Of a stretch of DNA of 64,000 bases, positions 62,464-64,000 are shown in pieces. A program made the translations under genes and the position numbers. The notes under the pieces were generated by a model. That model did not search any database. It saw nothing but the letters and a program-made list of their open reading frames with translations, and was not told the DNA's origin. This stretch comes from Clostridium oryzae. Its GTDB lineage: Bacteria > Bacillota > Clostridia > Clostridiales > Clostridiaceae. Numbering within the stretch: the first letter of the stretch is position 1; each line of letters starts with the position of its first letter. The stretch is taken from assembly GCF_002029235.1 (NCBI RefSeq), contig NZ_MZGV01000001.1, positions 1 to 64,000 of the forward strand. Direction: 5' to 3'.

Positions 62464-62517
62464 ATTTATACATGTGTCTGAATTTCAATTGACGGAAATA
62501 TCGGCACATGTATAAAT
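62464..62517 (+). other. Long hairpin between the AlgD-like and glycosyltransferase genes
   Basis: The perfect 13-bp outer stem ATTTATACATGTG / CACATGTATAAAT (62464-62476 with 62505-62517) encloses an imperfect inner stem (CTGAATTTC with GGAAATATCGG). No T-run follows, so it is probably not a terminator. It may protect mRNA ends or regulate the next gene, which starts 59 bases later. Confidence 0.55.
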
Positions 62518-62575
62518 TATTCTGAAATATTTTTAGCAGATATGAAAAATCAATCGTAAAAAAGGTGTGTAAGTT

Positions 62576-63640
62576 ATGGATAGAGTGCTGTTTAGTATTA
62601 TAGTACCAGTATATAATACAGAAAAATATGTATATAAAACTATTAATAGCATTATAAATCAGAGCTTTAAAGACTTTGAGGCAATACTTATTAATGACGG
62701 TTCCTGTGATAATTCTATTGCCATTGCTGAAAGCCTTTTGCTGGATTCAAAGATAAATTACAAAATAGTTAATCAGAAGCATAAGGGAGTTAGTGCGGCT
62801 AGAAATGAAGGAATAGCTGTTTCGCAGGGGAAGTATTTGTACTTCCTAGATTCAGATGATTATGTAGATTACAACCTTCTAGAGATGGCAGCAAGTGAAA
62901 TAGATAACAGGGAACCTGACATAGTATTTTGGAATTTCGATAAAGTGGATGAAAATTATAACGTTGTAAGAAGGTATAATCAAAACTTTATCACTCATCT
63001 TGAACAGCTTACAGGCGAGCAGCTTTTTATAAACGTACTAAAGGAAAAGGTAAATTTTCAGATATCTTCTGCTGTTTATAAAAAAAGGATTATTGAAGAA
63101 AACAATATAAGGTTTTATGAGAACTGTGGAAGCGGTGAAGATGAGGAATTTTATCTTAAGGTAATATACAAAGCTGAGAGAACCTTGTATATTGACGAAG
63201 ATTTTTTTCATCATATAATAAGAAAAAATACTGTAAATAGCTGCATAGCTATAAGTAATGCTGCAGCATTTGAAACATTTAACAGGTTAGCTAAATACCT
63301 GGAGAACCTTCATGCAGATAAGAATTTTGTATGGATGGTGATATATAACAAATGTCCTAAAGAGATAATATTCAGCTGCAATAGAATTATTAATAGAATG
63401 GAAACAAACAGAAAGAACATAGATATACCAGTAGATGAAAATATGAAAAAGTGCCTTAAGCGATTTAAAATGTGGCAGTTCAGCTTAAAAGAATTAAAAT
63501 GTTATATCGGTATTCGTATATTTCTGTTAAACAAAGATATTTATGTAGCTCTATATAAGCATGTTGGAAAGCTGAGAAGATTTCCGGCATTTTCTATTTT
63601 AATTGAAAGGAAGATGATGATATTATGGAGAAGAGAATAG
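62576..63640 (+). CDS. Glycosyltransferase family 2
   Basis: This 354-residue enzyme has a clear GT-A domain in the first 220 residues: FSIIVPVYNTEKYVYKTINS, AILINDGSCDNS, GVSAARNEGIAVSQGKYLYF, the metal-binding LDSDDYVD and the late CGSGEDEEFYLKV. The C-terminal 130 residues are helical and charged. It overlaps the PqqD-like gene by 16 bases, which indicates coupled translation. Confidence 0.9.
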   Translation: MDRVLFSIIVPVYNTEKYVYKTINSIINQSFKDFEAILINDGSCDNSIAIAESLLLDSKINYKIVNQKHKGVSAARNEGIAVSQGKYLYFLDSDDYVDYNLLEMAASEIDNREPDIVFWNFDKVDENYNVVRRYNQNFITHLEQLTGEQLFINVLKEKVNFQISSAVYKKRIIEENNIRFYENCGSGEDEEFYLKVIYKAERTLYIDEDFFHHIIRKNTVNSCIAISNAAAFETFNRLAKYLENLHADKNFVWMVIYNKCPKEIIFSCNRIINRMETNRKNIDIPVDENMKKCLKRFKMWQFSLKELKCYIGIRIFLLNKDIYVALYKHVGKLRRFPAFSILIERKMMILWRRE

Positions 63641-63924
63641 AGGTAAATTCTACAGTAAAGCAGAATAAACATATAAATGTGACAGATTGCGATGGAGAAA
63701 AAGCAATGCTAAGTATGAAGAGCGAAAAATATTTCATTATGAATAAAATAGGCAGCAGGATATGGGACATGATTAGTGAGCCCATAACTGTAAATGATGT
63801 GATACTAAAGCTTATAAATGAATATCATCTTGACTATAATCATTGTGAAGAAATTGTACTTGAATTCTTAAACCTTTTGGATAAAGAAGACATAGTTGTA
63901 AAAGTTGATACAATAAGGCAATAA
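63625..63924 (+). CDS. PqqD-like protein (RiPP recognition element fold)
   Basis: This 99-residue protein matches the PqqD family: SMKSEKYFIMNKIGSRIWDM, then PITVNDVILKLINEYH and CEEIVLEFLNLLDKEDIV. Such small winged-helix proteins bind leader peptides in RiPP pathways, often next to a lasso-peptide B2 protease and an asparagine-synthase-like cyclase. In polysaccharide loci they also occur beside glycosyltransferases with unknown role. No precursor peptide is visible before it. The next gene begins at the window edge behind a separate promoter. Confidence 0.85.
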   Translation: MEKRIEVNSTVKQNKHINVTDCDGEKAMLSMKSEKYFIMNKIGSRIWDMISEPITVNDVILKLINEYHLDYNHCEEIVLEFLNLLDKEDIVVKVDTIRQ

Positions 63925-63931
63925 GTTTTCA

Positions 63932-63960
63932 TTTACCATCAGTATATTTTGTAATATAAT
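63932..63960 (+). promoter_or_regulatory. Promoter for the gene that starts at the window edge
   Basis: A -35 TTTACC (63932-63937), a 17-base spacer and a consensus -10 TATAAT (63955-63960). Confidence 0.55.
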
Positions 63961-63997
63961 ATAGTGAATAGCAAAATATACATAAAGAGGTTTTATT

Positions 63998-64000
63998 ATG
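63998..64000 (+). CDS. Start codon of the next gene, cut by the window end
   Basis: ATG at the last three bases follows AGAGG (63985-63989) by eight bases and lies downstream of the promoter at 63932. Nothing of the product is visible. Confidence 0.4.

Overview
The window is AT-rich, with strong GGAGG-type ribosome binding sites, many TTG/GTG starts and gene families typical of Clostridia (DUF1540, the YceG/TelA pair, a SUV3-like helicase, LipO-type sugar transport with a YesM/YesN system). It looks like chromosomal DNA of a Clostridium-like anaerobe. No rRNA, tRNA, CRISPR array, insertion sequence or prophage block was seen.

Layout. 0.3-4.3 kb: an orphan ECF sigma factor, a DUF2156 protein, a GNAT acetyltransferase and citrate synthase. 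4.3-9.3 kb: two tandem copies of a polar amino acid ABC operon (binding protein, permease, ATPase); the second copy has a long hairpin leader. 9.4-21.3 kb: a carbohydrate locus with two CUT1 permeases, a LacI regulator, a very large GH94 phosphorylase (probably acting on 1,2-beta-oligoglucans), a LipO-type binding protein and a YesM/YesN two-component system. Its two main promoters share an upstream box at an identical distance from the -10, and both carry LacI/cre-type operators downstream of the -10.

21.7-23.2 kb: an unusual protein joining the first half of a HelD/UvrD-like ATPase to a complete LexA-type self-cleaving peptidase domain. 23.5-34.9 kb: GDP-mannose pyrophosphorylase, a metal-sensing ArsR repressor with a Cd/Zn P-type ATPase, transketolase, an esterase, diaminopimelate epimerase, a DUF1540 protein, a membrane-bound MutS-like ATPase and a ketopantoate reductase-like protein. 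35.4-45.3 kb: CorA, YceG-TelA, a winged-helix regulator, a glycerophosphodiesterase, a SUV3-like helicase, free methionine-R-sulfoxide reductase and SurE.

45.5 kb to the end: a cell-surface polysaccharide region. It holds a Peptidase_G2 protein, a sugar N-acetyltransferase, an LCP ligase, a CapD/FlaA1 dehydratase, a WbpA-like dehydrogenase, glycosyltransferases, a MurJ-like flippase, an O-antigen-ligase-like protein, a PLP aminotransferase, a heparinase II/III protein overlapping an AlgD-like dehydrogenase, another glycosyltransferase and a PqqD-like protein. Together these suggest a polymer containing N-acetylated amino sugars and uronic acid. ManC at 23.5 kb could supply its GDP-mannose.

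Two families of intergenic hairpin repeats run through 23-58 kb. Family 1 (about 190 bp) has outer arms that differ between copies but stay complementary. Family 2 is a smaller, purine-arm hairpin that repeatedly sits at, or forms, the stop codons of genes. These repeats and the LexA-peptidase fusion are the least explained parts of the window.
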